Shown here: piece by piece, positions 34,801-41,555 of the stretch | Numbering within the stretch: position 1 is the stretch's first letter | Layout: every line of letters starts with the position of its first letter | NCBI GenBank assembly: GCA_030426085.1 | Contig: JAUHYW010000071.1 | Span: 1-58,689, forward strand | Reading direction: 5' to 3' | DNA: 58,689 bases | Origin: a bacterium | GTDB lineage: Bacteria > Myxococcota_A > Bradymonadia > UBA7976 > UBA1532 | Notes under the pieces: model-generated | The model's input: only the letters and a program-made list of their open reading frames with translations | What the model was told of the DNA's origin: nothing | Database searches by the model: none | Position numbers and translations under genes: made by a program

Positions 34801-37800
34801 GCAGCTCGGGGCGCTTGGCGATCTGCATGCCGGCGGTGATGGCTTCGAGGGCGGCGGCGCCCTCGGCGCCCACGCGGTCGGGCCGTGATGCCCCGGCGTC
34901 GACGAGCGCGGCTGCGATCTCGCCCTTCGCCCCCCGCGCCTTGGGCACCCGCTCGTCCATGGTCTCGACACGCCGCCCACTGATGCGGATCCACCGGGCA
35001 TCGGCCGGCGGGAGCATCGTGCCGTGCTTGCCGTCGGGCGCGACCCACACCTCCCCGCCACCCGCTCGCACGGCGCCGTCGATCGCGCGGATGAAGCCGG
35101 CAACCCGCGGGTCCTCGTCGTGCACCGCTCGCATGCCGCTGAAGTAGCGGTCGAGCTGCGCCCCTGCCCGGGCCGGACAGGTCAACTCCACCCGGCGCCA
35201 GGTCCTGCCCGCGAGGTCGAACCGCCCCAGCTCGCGCGTCGTGGGGTAGTCGTAGTCGTCCTCGGCGGTGGTGAACACGACCCGGCCCTGCGGTCGCGCT
35301 CCGGGCTCGTCCTCGCCGTCGTCCTCGGTACCTCGGGCCCGCGCGAGGAACTGCTGAGCCTCGCGCTCGCTGCCGAAGATGAAGCCCGGCACCGCGCCCT
35401 TCCGAGCGTAGGTGCTGTAGTAGCCGGTCTTGACCGCGCCGGCGCGGTCGGCGACGGCCTTCGCGAGTTCCCGCAGCTCGCCGAAGCGGTCGTCCGAGAC
35501 CCGCCGACCGACGATGCGCACGGTCCAGATCGGGTGACCATGGCGGGTGTGCTTGCCGGCGACCATCTCGTAGGCCGTTGCAGCGTCGTCCCGCTTCACT
35601 GGCCTCGAAGAGCCCCCCGTTTCGGGGTCGTCCCGCTTCGCCGCCGCCGAGGGGCCTCCCGTTGCAGCGTCGTCCCGCTTCACCGGGCTCGATGCGCCCT
35701 GCGTTGCAGGGTCGTCCCGCTTCGCGCGACGTGCCGTTGCAGGGTCGTCCCGCTTCGGGCGAGCCGGCGGCTTCGTCTTCGGCTCGGGCATGTGCCCCAG
35801 CCGGAGCGGTCGGCCGCGATGGTCGGTCGGCGCGGCGGCGTCGGTGTCCCACACCTTCGTCTCGGCCGGCCCCGACGAGTGCACCCGCTCCCGGCGGATG
35901 GCGATGGGCGTGTCGGTGCCCCACAGCCCGGCCGCGACGAGGGCCTGGCCGACCGCGCTGCCGATGGTCTTCGCCGTGCCGCCCGTCCCGCCGCCCTCGG
36001 GGGTGTAGGTCTCGTATCGGACGGCCCCCGAGCGTCGGCCGGCGTCGCTGATCGTCACCTTGACGACGATCCCGTACCCGTACCCACCCGGGCCGGGATG
36101 GCCGGTGCGACGCGAGAACCCCTTCGCCTCCTCGTACTGCGCTGCCAATTTGACGCGCGCCTGGGGCGTGAGGCCCTCCGGGTCAGCCAGCAGCCGAGCA
36201 GCGAGGCTCATCGCCTGGACCGGCCGCGCGGCTCTGAGCCACAACGAGACCGCGCTGATCCCGAGCGTCGAGCGGGTGCGTGGCTTGTCCACCGGCACAT
36301 CGAGGGCCACGGCCTGCTCGAGCCCCGCCGCCTCGACGAACAGATCCAGGGCCTGGTCGTGATTCGTGGAACGCTCGGCGTGGAACGCCAGATCCTGCGA
36401 GCGAAGACGGCGCGGGTCGTCGAACGCCGGCGAGCTGCCCGACGCCGGCGAGCCCGACGCCGGCGAGCTGCCCGACGCCGGCGAGCTGCCCGACGCCGGC
36501 GAGCTGCCCGACGCCGGCGAGCTGCCCGACGCCGGCGAGCTGCCCGACGCCGGCGAGCTGCCCGACGCCGGCGCCGGCGAGCTGCCCGACGCCGGCGAGC
36601 TGCCCGACGCCGGCTCCGGCCGGACGAACCCCTTTGGCGCTGCCTTCGGCGATCGACGGGCTGCGCGGAACGCGCGCGTCAGGACCTGTCGCGCGCGTAT
36701 GCGGGCCTCGGCTGGCAAGGCTTCGGTGAGTTGCAGCGCCAACTGGTCGAAGAAGCCGTCGACCACCTGGATGTCCGAGGCGTTCCGGCGCGTCGCCCAG
36801 CTCATCGTGTTGTAGCCGTCGACCCAGACCTCGCGGTCGCCGATGACCCGCTCCCGCCGGAAGGGTCGCCGGAGCAGGGTCTTCACCTGGTGGCTGCCGC
36901 GACCCTCCCCGCGGGCGTGCCGGATCGCGTCGAGCAGCGCCGCCCGCTGGTCCTCCGTCAGCGCCAGCCGCGCCCGCTTCAGCGCCTCGTCGACCGGCTC
37001 GACCGCGAGCAGGAAGCCACCGTCCTGCTGCACGGCGTCCACCTGCCCGGCGCCGCTCATGTCGACGAACACCGCGGGCAGCGACGCATCGAGGCCGGCG
37101 GGCAGCTCGCCGATCGGATGCACCTCGCGCCCGCACACGACCCACACCCCGCGAGTCGGCCGACCGAGCAACTCGGCGGCCCGTCGGACCTTCCACGCGA
37201 GCAGCGCCGTGTCGGCGAGATCCGCCGGTGGCTCGCCGACGTCGACGAACGGGAGCTGCCGCGCAAGGGGTGTTGCAGGGTCGTCCCGCTTCGGCTGCGG
37301 GGCGCGAGGCGGGCTCCCCGAACCGGGACGACCCTGCAACGAGGGGGTGACCGGCGAGCCGGAGCGACCCGATGGCATCGACGGGGTCCTCGTCCGGCGC
37401 CCCCCGGCGCCGCCCGACGATGCGTCGCTCCGGCCCGCGCGGTCGGTCAGTTCGCCGATCCGCTCCGCGAGCCACTGCTTCCGAGCCCCGAGGCCCTTGC
37501 CCGCAGCCGGCGCGAGCAGTGTGATGCCGAGCGCCCGGGCCGGCACCGCCAGGGCCTCGACGTACTTGCGGCCGGCGAGCACCTCGACGACCGCGCCCTT
37601 CCCGAAGAGCCGCTCGAGCTGGCGCTGGGCCTGCATCTGCCAGACGCGGCGACGCTCGGCGGTGTGATCTTCGATGCGTTGCTCGTATGGCTTCACCTGC
37701 TCGTCGGGCCCGATGACACCGAGCGCCGCAGAGACGATGCCCCATGGCAGCCCCCGGGCCCGGGCGTAGTCATGCCGCAGGCTCCACAACTTGCCGGTGT

Positions 37801-40594
37801 AGAGCTGCGCGGCCGGCCAGGTGCCGCTGCTGCGCTTCCCCTTCACGCAGCCGATCAGGACGTGGGTCGGCTCGCCCGGGTCGGCCGAGGTCTCCCACCC
37901 GTCGGGGAAGACGACCGGCAGCTCGACGCCGGCGGCCCGACGGCGCTCGAGGAAGGCCCGCACCTCGGCGATGTCTCCGCTGAACTCCTGGTAGAGCTGG
38001 GCGAAGGCGCCGTCCGGCATCTTGGTCTCGGCCGGAAGCAGCGCCACCGACCACCCGTCGGCCTTCCAGGGGGTGACGTTCAGCGCGAGGATGCCCCGCT
38101 CGGGATCGCGCTGCTTGCGACCCTTCAAGGCCCGCTTCGCCGCGGACCCGGCCTCCTTCTCGGACGCCGGCTCCCGCCGGCGGTAGGTGAGCCAGGTGAC
38201 GGGACGGCCCCGGTGCAGCAACGCCCAGCGCCCGCGCCCGGTCGGCTCACGCCCGGAGCTGGTCTTCGGCGCAGACCGCTCCGGTGCTCTGCCGCCCGTG
38301 GCAGCGCTGCCCTTGCCTGCGCTACCCGTCGCGGCGTCGTCGCTCTCGGCGAGCGGCGTCAGGCCGAGGCGCTCCACCATGTCGGCCAGGAGCACGCTGG
38401 CCCGGGTGAAGGGCCCGTGGCGGGTCGCCTCGATGCCCCGACCCCCCTGCATCCAGTGGATCCCGTCGTGCTCCGCGATGACCTGGACCATGAGACCCCG
38501 GCGACGCGACTCGCAGTCGGTGACCCACAAGGCCGCCGCCAGCGGGCCGAAGTTGGTGCAGCCGTACCGGCGCAGCTCGTGGCCCAGCCACTCATGGTCG
38601 AAGGCATCCGTGCGCTCCGGAGCCCGTTCGAAGTTCGCGTCGGCCAGACGTCCGGTCAGCTCGGCGAGCCATGGGTCGGAGCCCTCGATCTCGCGTTCGA
38701 CCCGGCCATACTCGACGCGCCAGCGAGCGTCGGCGATCCGCTCGGCGAGCAGCGGCACGAGCGCGATCGGGCTCAGGTCGACGAAGTCGCCCACGTCGAT
38801 GAAGCGCCGCGCGGCCCCGAGCAGCCGCCTGGCCCGCGCCTGGGCCGCGAGGCCCACGGGGCTCAGCGCGCCACCGCCCACCGCCGGATCGCCGACGTCG
38901 GGCGCCGGGGCGAGGTCCTGACCGGCCGCTTCGGCGACCGCGCCGCGGCCGACGGCGTACGACATGGGCCCGCCCATGATGCGCCACAGCCGATCGTGCA
39001 CACCGCGGCGCAGCACGAACCAGCCACGACGGGACCGAACCAGGGCCAGGGCGCCCTTCGGACCGAGGTACAGCCCGTCCTCGCGACGGGTCATATCCCG
39101 GAACGACACCGGCCGGCCCTGCTCGGGCGCGTCGACCGGCGGCAGATCGGCCAGCTCGCCGAGCACGATCACCCTGTTGCTGACCAGCAGCACCCGCTCG
39201 ACGGGGCGGTCGGCGCGCCGCGCCCGCTCCATCAACGTTTCTGCTCGGCTGCGCTGGGCGCTCGTCCCGCGCCCTCGCCCGGGCTGCACGACGAACACGG
39301 TCCACGGCGGGCCGCCCTCGAGCGTCCCGATCATCTGAGCGATGTCCCGGCCTCGGAACCGCTGCGACAGGTGGACCACGCCGTGCCCGGCGCGGGTGGC
39401 ATACACCCCGGCGTCGCGAGGAATCCGGCTGACGAAGCGGCCGATGGTGAGATCGATTGCGTCCGCGGTGTCGGAGATGGCTCGCTCGGCGCTGGAACGC
39501 GCGGCCTTCTTCTTCGCCCGGGCCGCCTTGAAGGTCGCTTGTGCGTCCGCCTTCGCGGCGGCCTTCTTCGCCGCGGCGGTCTTCTTCACTGCGGCGGTCT
39601 TCTTCACTGCGGCGGTCTTCTTCGCCGCGGCGGTCTTCTTCGCCGCGGCTGGCTCGGGGGGCTTCGTCGAGCAGGGCGGGACGGCCAGCGTAGTCTTGCG
39701 GAACCGCCCATCGGGCAGCTCTGCGACGGCCCCGCGCTCCACCATCATCGCCGCCATCCGCCGCGTGTGCCCGGCGTGCCGATGGCACGCGCTGGTCTGG
39801 AGCTGGATCAGGTCGAAGATGTCGGGCACCCGGCTGAGCACCTCTCGTTGGCGGGGGGTCGGCGCACGCCCGTTCTCCCGGATCGGCTGGAACTCGGCGA
39901 TCACCGACGCGTCGAGCCCCCGCAGGTGGGCGCCTTCGACGACAGCCGCCCGCGCCACGGTCGGCAGTGCGCCCGCGGCGATGAGACCGACCTCGACCTC
40001 TCGCATGAGCCCCACCTCGGCCCGGGCAGAGCGCCCCCGTCGCGACCGGCGCCCGTGGAAGAACTCCATGATGCGACGCGCCCGGCCGGCGAGGGTCAGC
40101 CCGAGGCGCCCCGTCAGCTCGCCCGGGGTGAGGGGGTCGTCGGTGAAGAAGTCGTGACCACGGACGTGCGCCCATCCGCCGCGGGGGCGCCGGCGGATCT
40201 CCACTTCGGGGACCGCCCCGCCACCGTCCGACAGGGCCTCGCCGGGCTCGAGCTTCAGCACCGCCGCGCACAGCTCGGGGTCCTCGATGTTCGCCTCGCG
40301 GAACGCGGTGAACGATGACTCCCACTCGACGCCGTCCGGCCCGTAGCCGCGCAGCCTGTCGGCTGTGTCGCCCTGCGGCAACCAGACCCGGCCCCACCCT
40401 TGCGCCGGCCGGCGCTGGATGGTCAGGGCGCCGACGCGAAGGGAGCCGCCCGGAGGCAAGCGCCAGACGCGTCCCCCCAGGGCCTCGTCGTGGCGCTGGA
40501 CGAACTGCGCGATCGACAGCTCGAAGACCATCGAGCCGCGCTCGAAGCCGCGGAGCATATCGATGGCATCGGCCGGGGCAGTCTCTCGTGTCAT
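25829..40594 (-). CDS. Giant polyvalent methyltransferase-helicase protein (4,921 aa)
   Basis: A single 14.8-kb frame starts at ATG 40594, overlapping the upstream stop (ATGA). Recognisable parts: a Lys/Ala linker near 310-345; a DUF6884-like domain at about 905-1050 (LIGCVKGKRSSG, ...GVIGPDEQVKPYE); an N6-adenine methylase at about 2190-2480 with SGWGGL, EPSAGVGRF and LSNPPYGPRG; and an SF2/SNF2-type helicase at about 3860-4480 with GVGVGKT, VDEAQNY, LLSATPAKN and QRNGRGVRQG. Such fusions are phage and plasmid polyvalent proteins (P1 DarB is an example) thought to be packaged or injected to counter host restriction. Long linkers of simple repeats separate the domains. Much of the rest is unassigned. 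Confidence 0.85.
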   Translation of the reverse strand: MTRETAPADAIDMLRGFERGSMVFELSIAQFVQRHDEALGGRVWRLPPGGSLRVGALTIQRRPAQGWGRVWLPQGDTADRLRGYGPDGVEWESSFTAFREANIEDPELCAAVLKLEPGEALSDGGGAVPEVEIRRRPRGGWAHVRGHDFFTDDPLTPGELTGRLGLTLAGRARRIMEFFHGRRSRRGRSARAEVGLMREVEVGLIAAGALPTVARAAVVEGAHLRGLDASVIAEFQPIRENGRAPTPRQREVLSRVPDIFDLIQLQTSACHRHAGHTRRMAAMMVERGAVAELPDGRFRKTTLAVPPCSTKPPEPAAAKKTAAAKKTAAVKKTAAVKKTAAAKKAAAKADAQATFKAARAKKKAARSSAERAISDTADAIDLTIGRFVSRIPRDAGVYATRAGHGVVHLSQRFRGRDIAQMIGTLEGGPPWTVFVVQPGRGRGTSAQRSRAETLMERARRADRPVERVLLVSNRVIVLGELADLPPVDAPEQGRPVSFRDMTRREDGLYLGPKGALALVRSRRGWFVLRRGVHDRLWRIMGGPMSYAVGRGAVAEAAGQDLAPAPDVGDPAVGGGALSPVGLAAQARARRLLGAARRFIDVGDFVDLSPIALVPLLAERIADARWRVEYGRVEREIEGSDPWLAELTGRLADANFERAPERTDAFDHEWLGHELRRYGCTNFGPLAAALWVTDCESRRRGLMVQVIAEHDGIHWMQGGRGIEATRHGPFTRASVLLADMVERLGLTPLAESDDAATGSAGKGSAATGGRAPERSAPKTSSGREPTGRGRWALLHRGRPVTWLTYRRREPASEKEAGSAAKRALKGRKQRDPERGILALNVTPWKADGWSVALLPAETKMPDGAFAQLYQEFSGDIAEVRAFLERRRAAGVELPVVFPDGWETSADPGEPTHVLIGCVKGKRSSGTWPAAQLYTGKLWSLRHDYARARGLPWGIVSAALGVIGPDEQVKPYEQRIEDHTAERRRVWQMQAQRQLERLFGKGAVVEVLAGRKYVEALAVPARALGITLLAPAAGKGLGARKQWLAERIGELTDRAGRSDASSGGAGGRRTRTPSMPSGRSGSPVTPSLQGRPGSGSPPRAPQPKRDDPATPLARQLPFVDVGEPPADLADTALLAWKVRRAAELLGRPTRGVWVVCGREVHPIGELPAGLDASLPAVFVDMSGAGQVDAVQQDGGFLLAVEPVDEALKRARLALTEDQRAALLDAIRHARGEGRGSHQVKTLLRRPFRRERVIGDREVWVDGYNTMSWATRRNASDIQVVDGFFDQLALQLTEALPAEARIRARQVLTRAFRAARRSPKAAPKGFVRPEPASGSSPASGSSPAPASGSSPASGSSPASGSSPASGSSPASGSSPASGSSPASGSPASGSSPAFDDPRRLRSQDLAFHAERSTNHDQALDLFVEAAGLEQAVALDVPVDKPRTRSTLGISAVSLWLRAARPVQAMSLAARLLADPEGLTPQARVKLAAQYEEAKGFSRRTGHPGPGGYGYGIVVKVTISDAGRRSGAVRYETYTPEGGGTGGTAKTIGSAVGQALVAAGLWGTDTPIAIRRERVHSSGPAETKVWDTDAAAPTDHRGRPLRLGHMPEPKTKPPARPKRDDPATARRAKRDDPATQGASSPVKRDDAATGGPSAAAKRDDPETGGSSRPVKRDDAATAYEMVAGKHTRHGHPIWTVRIVGRRVSDDRFGELRELAKAVADRAGAVKTGYYSTYARKGAVPGFIFGSEREAQQFLARARGTEDDGEDEPGARPQGRVVFTTAEDDYDYPTTRELGRFDLAGRTWRRVELTCPARAGAQLDRYFSGMRAVHDEDPRVAGFIRAIDGAVRAGGGEVWVAPDGKHGTMLPPADARWIRISGRRVETMDERVPKARGAKGEIAAALVDAGASRPDRVGAEGAAALEAITAGMQIAKRPELPLSRIFGDPAVGVDWLAPDRFLLHSPGDNTGVEVHRRGEGDWVPVSALDGSTDRRALMADLEGRWIPAIRRWLVEGELPTRRTERYAGGGMRELGLPDAEALAEVITELRGRLGSGVKVFGYQPHLGRAHDAGFEGFGKGRRVGSILAKLLLHKGGGPWWVVAFGERAPGAKEREKARSLVDAGALTGCAIERVLLVVGDDVHDLLGPEAAHRRSRASDADDWPEEPQQPRARLAANVAAIRIAARARAAGERPAGEQRRRILQYSGWGGLDIGKVRGDWPEGVPLPHSRALVHEYYTPWRVCADIARVARELVEPATTRAVIRALEPSAGVGRFVHAAAFPNWRWTAVELSPLSHLILSQTVRPGDTTHESSFEAFVQAHGDDRFDVILSNPPYGPRGEQLVEDEDRRFRVKAAYQYFILRGLTLLRPGGVAAFLVPGGFMTGSGTRKLRARVTESADLVGAFRLPNGLFPGARLSLDAVFLRARSGAAVQDTAFLDGEYFNKHPTHVLGEIKPSGRWGHPEVIGEYPGMPSLAGSSSSTSGSSSTSGSSSTSGSSSTSGSSSTSGSSSTSGSSSSGSRLSAADFDAAFDTTEPFQSLAALRSAALAAQNHGKAFKPGLVPSASRRAWKAAVDDVVYSTRTKKRRLAYLREALADLRGAANKANSYWQNKTFVRDGLTGAEAQGLVLRLRAGRDAIAAGLKRVETRRKLPKVDQRAPNFGQLLARFADEPWSRLASLGEWETLRVSAERPAVWDGSVRDLERHRWIRVVAAAPDGIHVRLTDSGRANIEARPPQRRAPARPSVSGTVQQTVVVDSDVPSPQEDGRPQGLLGTALLLLDGGSVEEAFANLVADGVSPEHAAEAVGTALSHKTGAPMDIAAFADDLRARMAGSADRGPRRANVPTGSAALEHDPGFPPGIGVFARGPDGILPLGAEGLRMKHGDLHLAGLNVDGIMQVLAARGGTWDIVLRLATREAAAVTLDSTTRERFARTAQRHGAGLGQITVEAGTPDAQGNYAKVEGIGLPPPTLPPMDGRPVRPEDVVKRAKRFVGTDRFEGVWRHHRHLLATNGRQLVIWPAQQGPMTFLGTDGQRVPGWSSAEQVVVADYLWEWLGREGEGRARIPTRALRRALKGVKGTVLLRVRSGHLCLETEPAEGVGWDAHDQQTYLAPAEGPDLVFGIKTAQLRSTAARVAHVDLQLLRPEDRLPGSSSLRWAGAAWFDRPDGERQLIMSMRVFDSTIRALDQRPIKDAPSASGSGSSASSSSPAPSNSSTSRPAATRVGKKGAAILETLTEGMRGPDRAELVAYRRLGEPGAALMPLSIDRLGEDRFALAHNYVQNGDVIADPDVELVRMPDGAWFPLAIQQQGSYHRHADSPEDVRNKSGQRDLARFVGQTWMPDIRSTHLDGGALPARRVERLLDGTERELGEAPAPSRPPRGLQAVEMEDDRPVRGKRRGRALPASLKAVDMEPERVSLDAAIEIAVDDRGGRRVVTAAGKPHDVDYPEPAEMLPVDDPVAVIDPAPLDAAERILRRVTCDPADIVIRGGAVMLAGQPWEGAVVGPRSIDGRWCASLHRLRPALLGATGSGRILLGTPGAPMVIERGGERHVIRPADAPCVVCPTPTAPSAAEPQEAPEAPARGPSEAELATMLSERVAQFRSADARLQGRLHPELAAALDAFEAVFGRRLARIDRPAVEQPAAVRGDAGVRAMLVQHPAGVPVSRVADADGLLARGWCLDGDRLLPRADYLSGDLWARLERLSDVPAAFRHVVDAQTEVLEAAIGPVEYPFIADRVGLRDGWVPLNVVGAYLGTLRTSESKRGNPVPLARRDGVVQIARDFTYEALVHRLSNRSKIRLAIGYINHDDQVFKPAVTHRQKGSIQEKRRIVAEELELGFRAFLATRTDMQERVADAYRRAHHGFVPRTYPGDPLGLDRWGPQITPHPHQNAGARRAVDQRGMVAAYGVGVGKTFTACATVALARQDAGTRRPVILVPNSLVSKWQRDIRKALPDFAVVTIGEKSWRGRDGKLRFGPDDKAEREEKWRRFAAGLYDLALVTPAAFLRTRLTPDEFEALAAGATELQRAVRLAQRNARGRNNPTPRQQAVLEQGVRAFLAEMMELPEKWAPDDVRWSELGVDLLIVDEAQNYKGLHSPETRDGSVPRFMGQSAPSKRAWNLDARARDVRGRGGFVVLLSATPAKNSPLELYNLWSYVNGELWRDHGIHDPEAFISRFCRIEQRMVIDARMEAAMRPSVVGFQRLDELKAILLRWGEFIQPPDIGLEVPEPTVELVEVDMDEGQEAKYGRYVRNIEAALQDPDSRNRVLGLLARMALVAVHAGMDLGLSYKSAGQSREDPSSPKFEAIADYILANLTCGHIVFLQAIAGHRWLHDTLVRRGVRADRIGVLNGELAKSSDARQRIADRFNAGELDVVIANSIAYEGLDLQVRTCAIHHADLPWEPATLNQRNGRGVRQGNTLGTVALRYYFAKRSMDGLRFNLIQGKQGWMRALLEGSDAIANPGADLELGPDEILLLISRTPEQTARRLEAMKAAFEAKRKDKELERVNRLLELGASLLRNAVVVAARSDGDRVGRLRAEAAQALDALDAVEPEIWPWRDLLRAARAAGADDILDRPGSPPLFPGVWLRHRRAWFEVGRFHWMGPDRKVQLRAAGEAIWVTHTADTVAKDVAPEDISVDVPAGMTDDWQQALRDVVDTIGMEWRGWGQVGWNYANPAWLEAAWAAAGPDIERVVAKLQGSKYGGRYKAAETLYPFDVAGVVHIQTAGGPPPEGARLLPPTAEGYARWLQLSVPDEFKHLARRDAASKWWWGLPLPRGVQKRLKNNPSKTARTEMRTNPPGTVAMRLPPEIPVDSHLVLGLDPQGTVAFLEPAGGAREAQRLEKSVPRELPTALIVRVDNTARKAKGRRCAPAPTTVGEPAALKKGAAVLLAVDSGNRLCEVRPAADLPSAYRAERRISKSYPRVVVGEIRHRYTAAID
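33066..33195 (-). repeat. 18-bp minisatellite encoding GSSSTS
   Basis: About six to seven units of GACGTCGACGAGCTGCCC (read on the + strand) run in frame through the giant gene just after the methylase domain and encode repeated SSSTSG. It acts as a flexible linker, and its copy number is probably variable. Confidence 0.8.
35577..37340. repeat. Dispersed 21-bp repeat family inside the giant gene
   Basis: Copies related to GTTGCAGGGTCGTCCCGCTT start at 35577, 35619, 35661, 35703, 35736 and 37272 on the + strand. An inverted copy lies at 37324-37340. Direct copies encode KRDDPAT, KRDDAAT or KRDDPET in the protein. The inverted copy reads LQGRPG and pairs with the copy at 37272 as a 17-bp inverted repeat. 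The 42-base and 33-base spacings keep the frame. Confidence 0.7.
36427..36620 (-). repeat. 18-bp minisatellite encoding GSSPAS
   Basis: About ten units of GACGCCGGCGAGCTGCCC, with two shortened or hybrid units, encode repeated SGSSPA in the giant protein near residues 1325-1390. The unit differs from the 33-kb tract by only a few bases, so the two linkers share an origin. Confidence 0.8.
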
Positions 40595-41037
40595 CGTCGG
40601 ATCCCGTGCTCGTCGATGAAGAAGGCGCTGCGCCGCCGCTCGATCCGGCCGTCGACCAGATGGGGCCGGGCGCCGAGGAACCGGTGCCGCCAGTGGGCCT
40701 CGGTGGCGTCCTTGCGGGTGTCGTAGGTGATCGCTTCGATGGCCCCGGGCGGGGCCTCGCTGTGCACGCCGCCCTCGGCGACGAGGTAGAGCTCGGTGAG
40801 CTCGACATCGGCCGCCAGCCACACCGGGCCGCCCTCGGGCACGACGACCCGCCCGCCGGACAGCTCGATGCGCACCAGGCGCCCCAGCTCGACCAGCTCG
40901 GCGGGCGCGAGCGGCGGGCGCACCACATCGACCGAGCGGAAGGGCTCGACCCCCCAATGCAGGGCGGTGACGGCCCGCCGGGCCCGGGCGCTGATGCGGC
41001 GCCCGGTCGCCCGAGCTGCTGGGCAACGGGGCCTCAC
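40591..41037 (-). CDS. Hypothetical beta-rich protein (148 aa)
   Basis: The GTG start overlaps the upstream TGA (GTGA). After a basic N-terminus the protein is beta-rich (SVDVVRPPLAPAELVELGRL, IELSGGRVVVPEGGPVWL, LYLVAEGGVHSEAPPG). It is not recognised. It is coupled to the giant gene through ATGA and may be an assembly partner or chaperone for it. Confidence 0.6.
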   Translation of the reverse strand: MRPRCPAARATGRRISARARRAVTALHWGVEPFRSVDVVRPPLAPAELVELGRLVRIELSGGRVVVPEGGPVWLAADVELTELYLVAEGGVHSEAPPGAIEAITYDTRKDATEAHWRHRFLGARPHLVDGRIERRRSAFFIDEHGIRR

Positions 41038-41555
41038 GCCGCGCGTGCCTTGTAGAACTGGTGCGCTCCGATGCCGAGCACCACCGGCACCGCGATCCAC
41101 TTCCAGTTCGGGCCGCTGGGCTTCTCGTTGGGATCGAGCCGGCTGGCGACACCGGCCAGGGCCTTCGCCACCTCGGGATCCTTGGCCTCGCGGGCCTCCT
41201 TGCCGATCGCCTCGACCAGCTTGGCCTTGGCCAAGAGGACCCGCTCCTCCTCGTTGCTGATCCAGGCGCCGACGGTGGCCACCGTCACCGCGACCCCGGC
41301 GCCGACCAACGCGAGGTTGAGCGCGCCCAGCTCGCCCCGCGGCTTCGCGGGCAGCGTGTTGGGCAGCTTGTCGATCCCGCCGAGGTAGATGTCGACGACC
41401 TCGTACATCCAGTCTCGGACCCGCAGCGCCGCCTTCCGGCGGTCGAGCGCGAGGCGCACGCCCTGCCTGTTGAGCTGGTGCCAGTCGAGCGCGAGGGCGT
41501 TGAGCCGCATGATCCAGTCGTGGACCTTGGCCCGCCATTCGTCCTGCCAGCTCAT
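41034..41555 (-). CDS. Membrane protein with two spans (173 aa)
   Basis: A Trp-rich N-terminal helix (MSWQDEWRAKVHDWIMRL) precedes spans at about 78-97 (ALNLALVGAGVAVTVATVGA) and about 150-166 (WKWIAVPVVLGIGAHQF). A charged helix lies between. It belongs to a run of membrane proteins and overlaps both neighbours (ATGA and GTGA). It may be a virion-membrane protein, with unknown function. Confidence 0.65.
   Translation of the reverse strand: MSWQDEWRAKVHDWIMRLNALALDWHQLNRQGVRLALDRRKAALRVRDWMYEVVDIYLGGIDKLPNTLPAKPRGELGALNLALVGAGVAVTVATVGAWISNEEERVLLAKAKLVEAIGKEAREAKDPEVAKALAGVASRLDPNEKPSGPNWKWIAVPVVLGIGAHQFYKARAA

Noticed and set aside
25853-40318. Very long open frames on the + strand (over 1,000 codons each) opposite the giant gene
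   Set aside because: They are shadows forced by GC-rich codon use. They have no recognisable motifs and Arg/Pro/Gly-rich composition, while the minus strand shows full methylase and helicase motifs.
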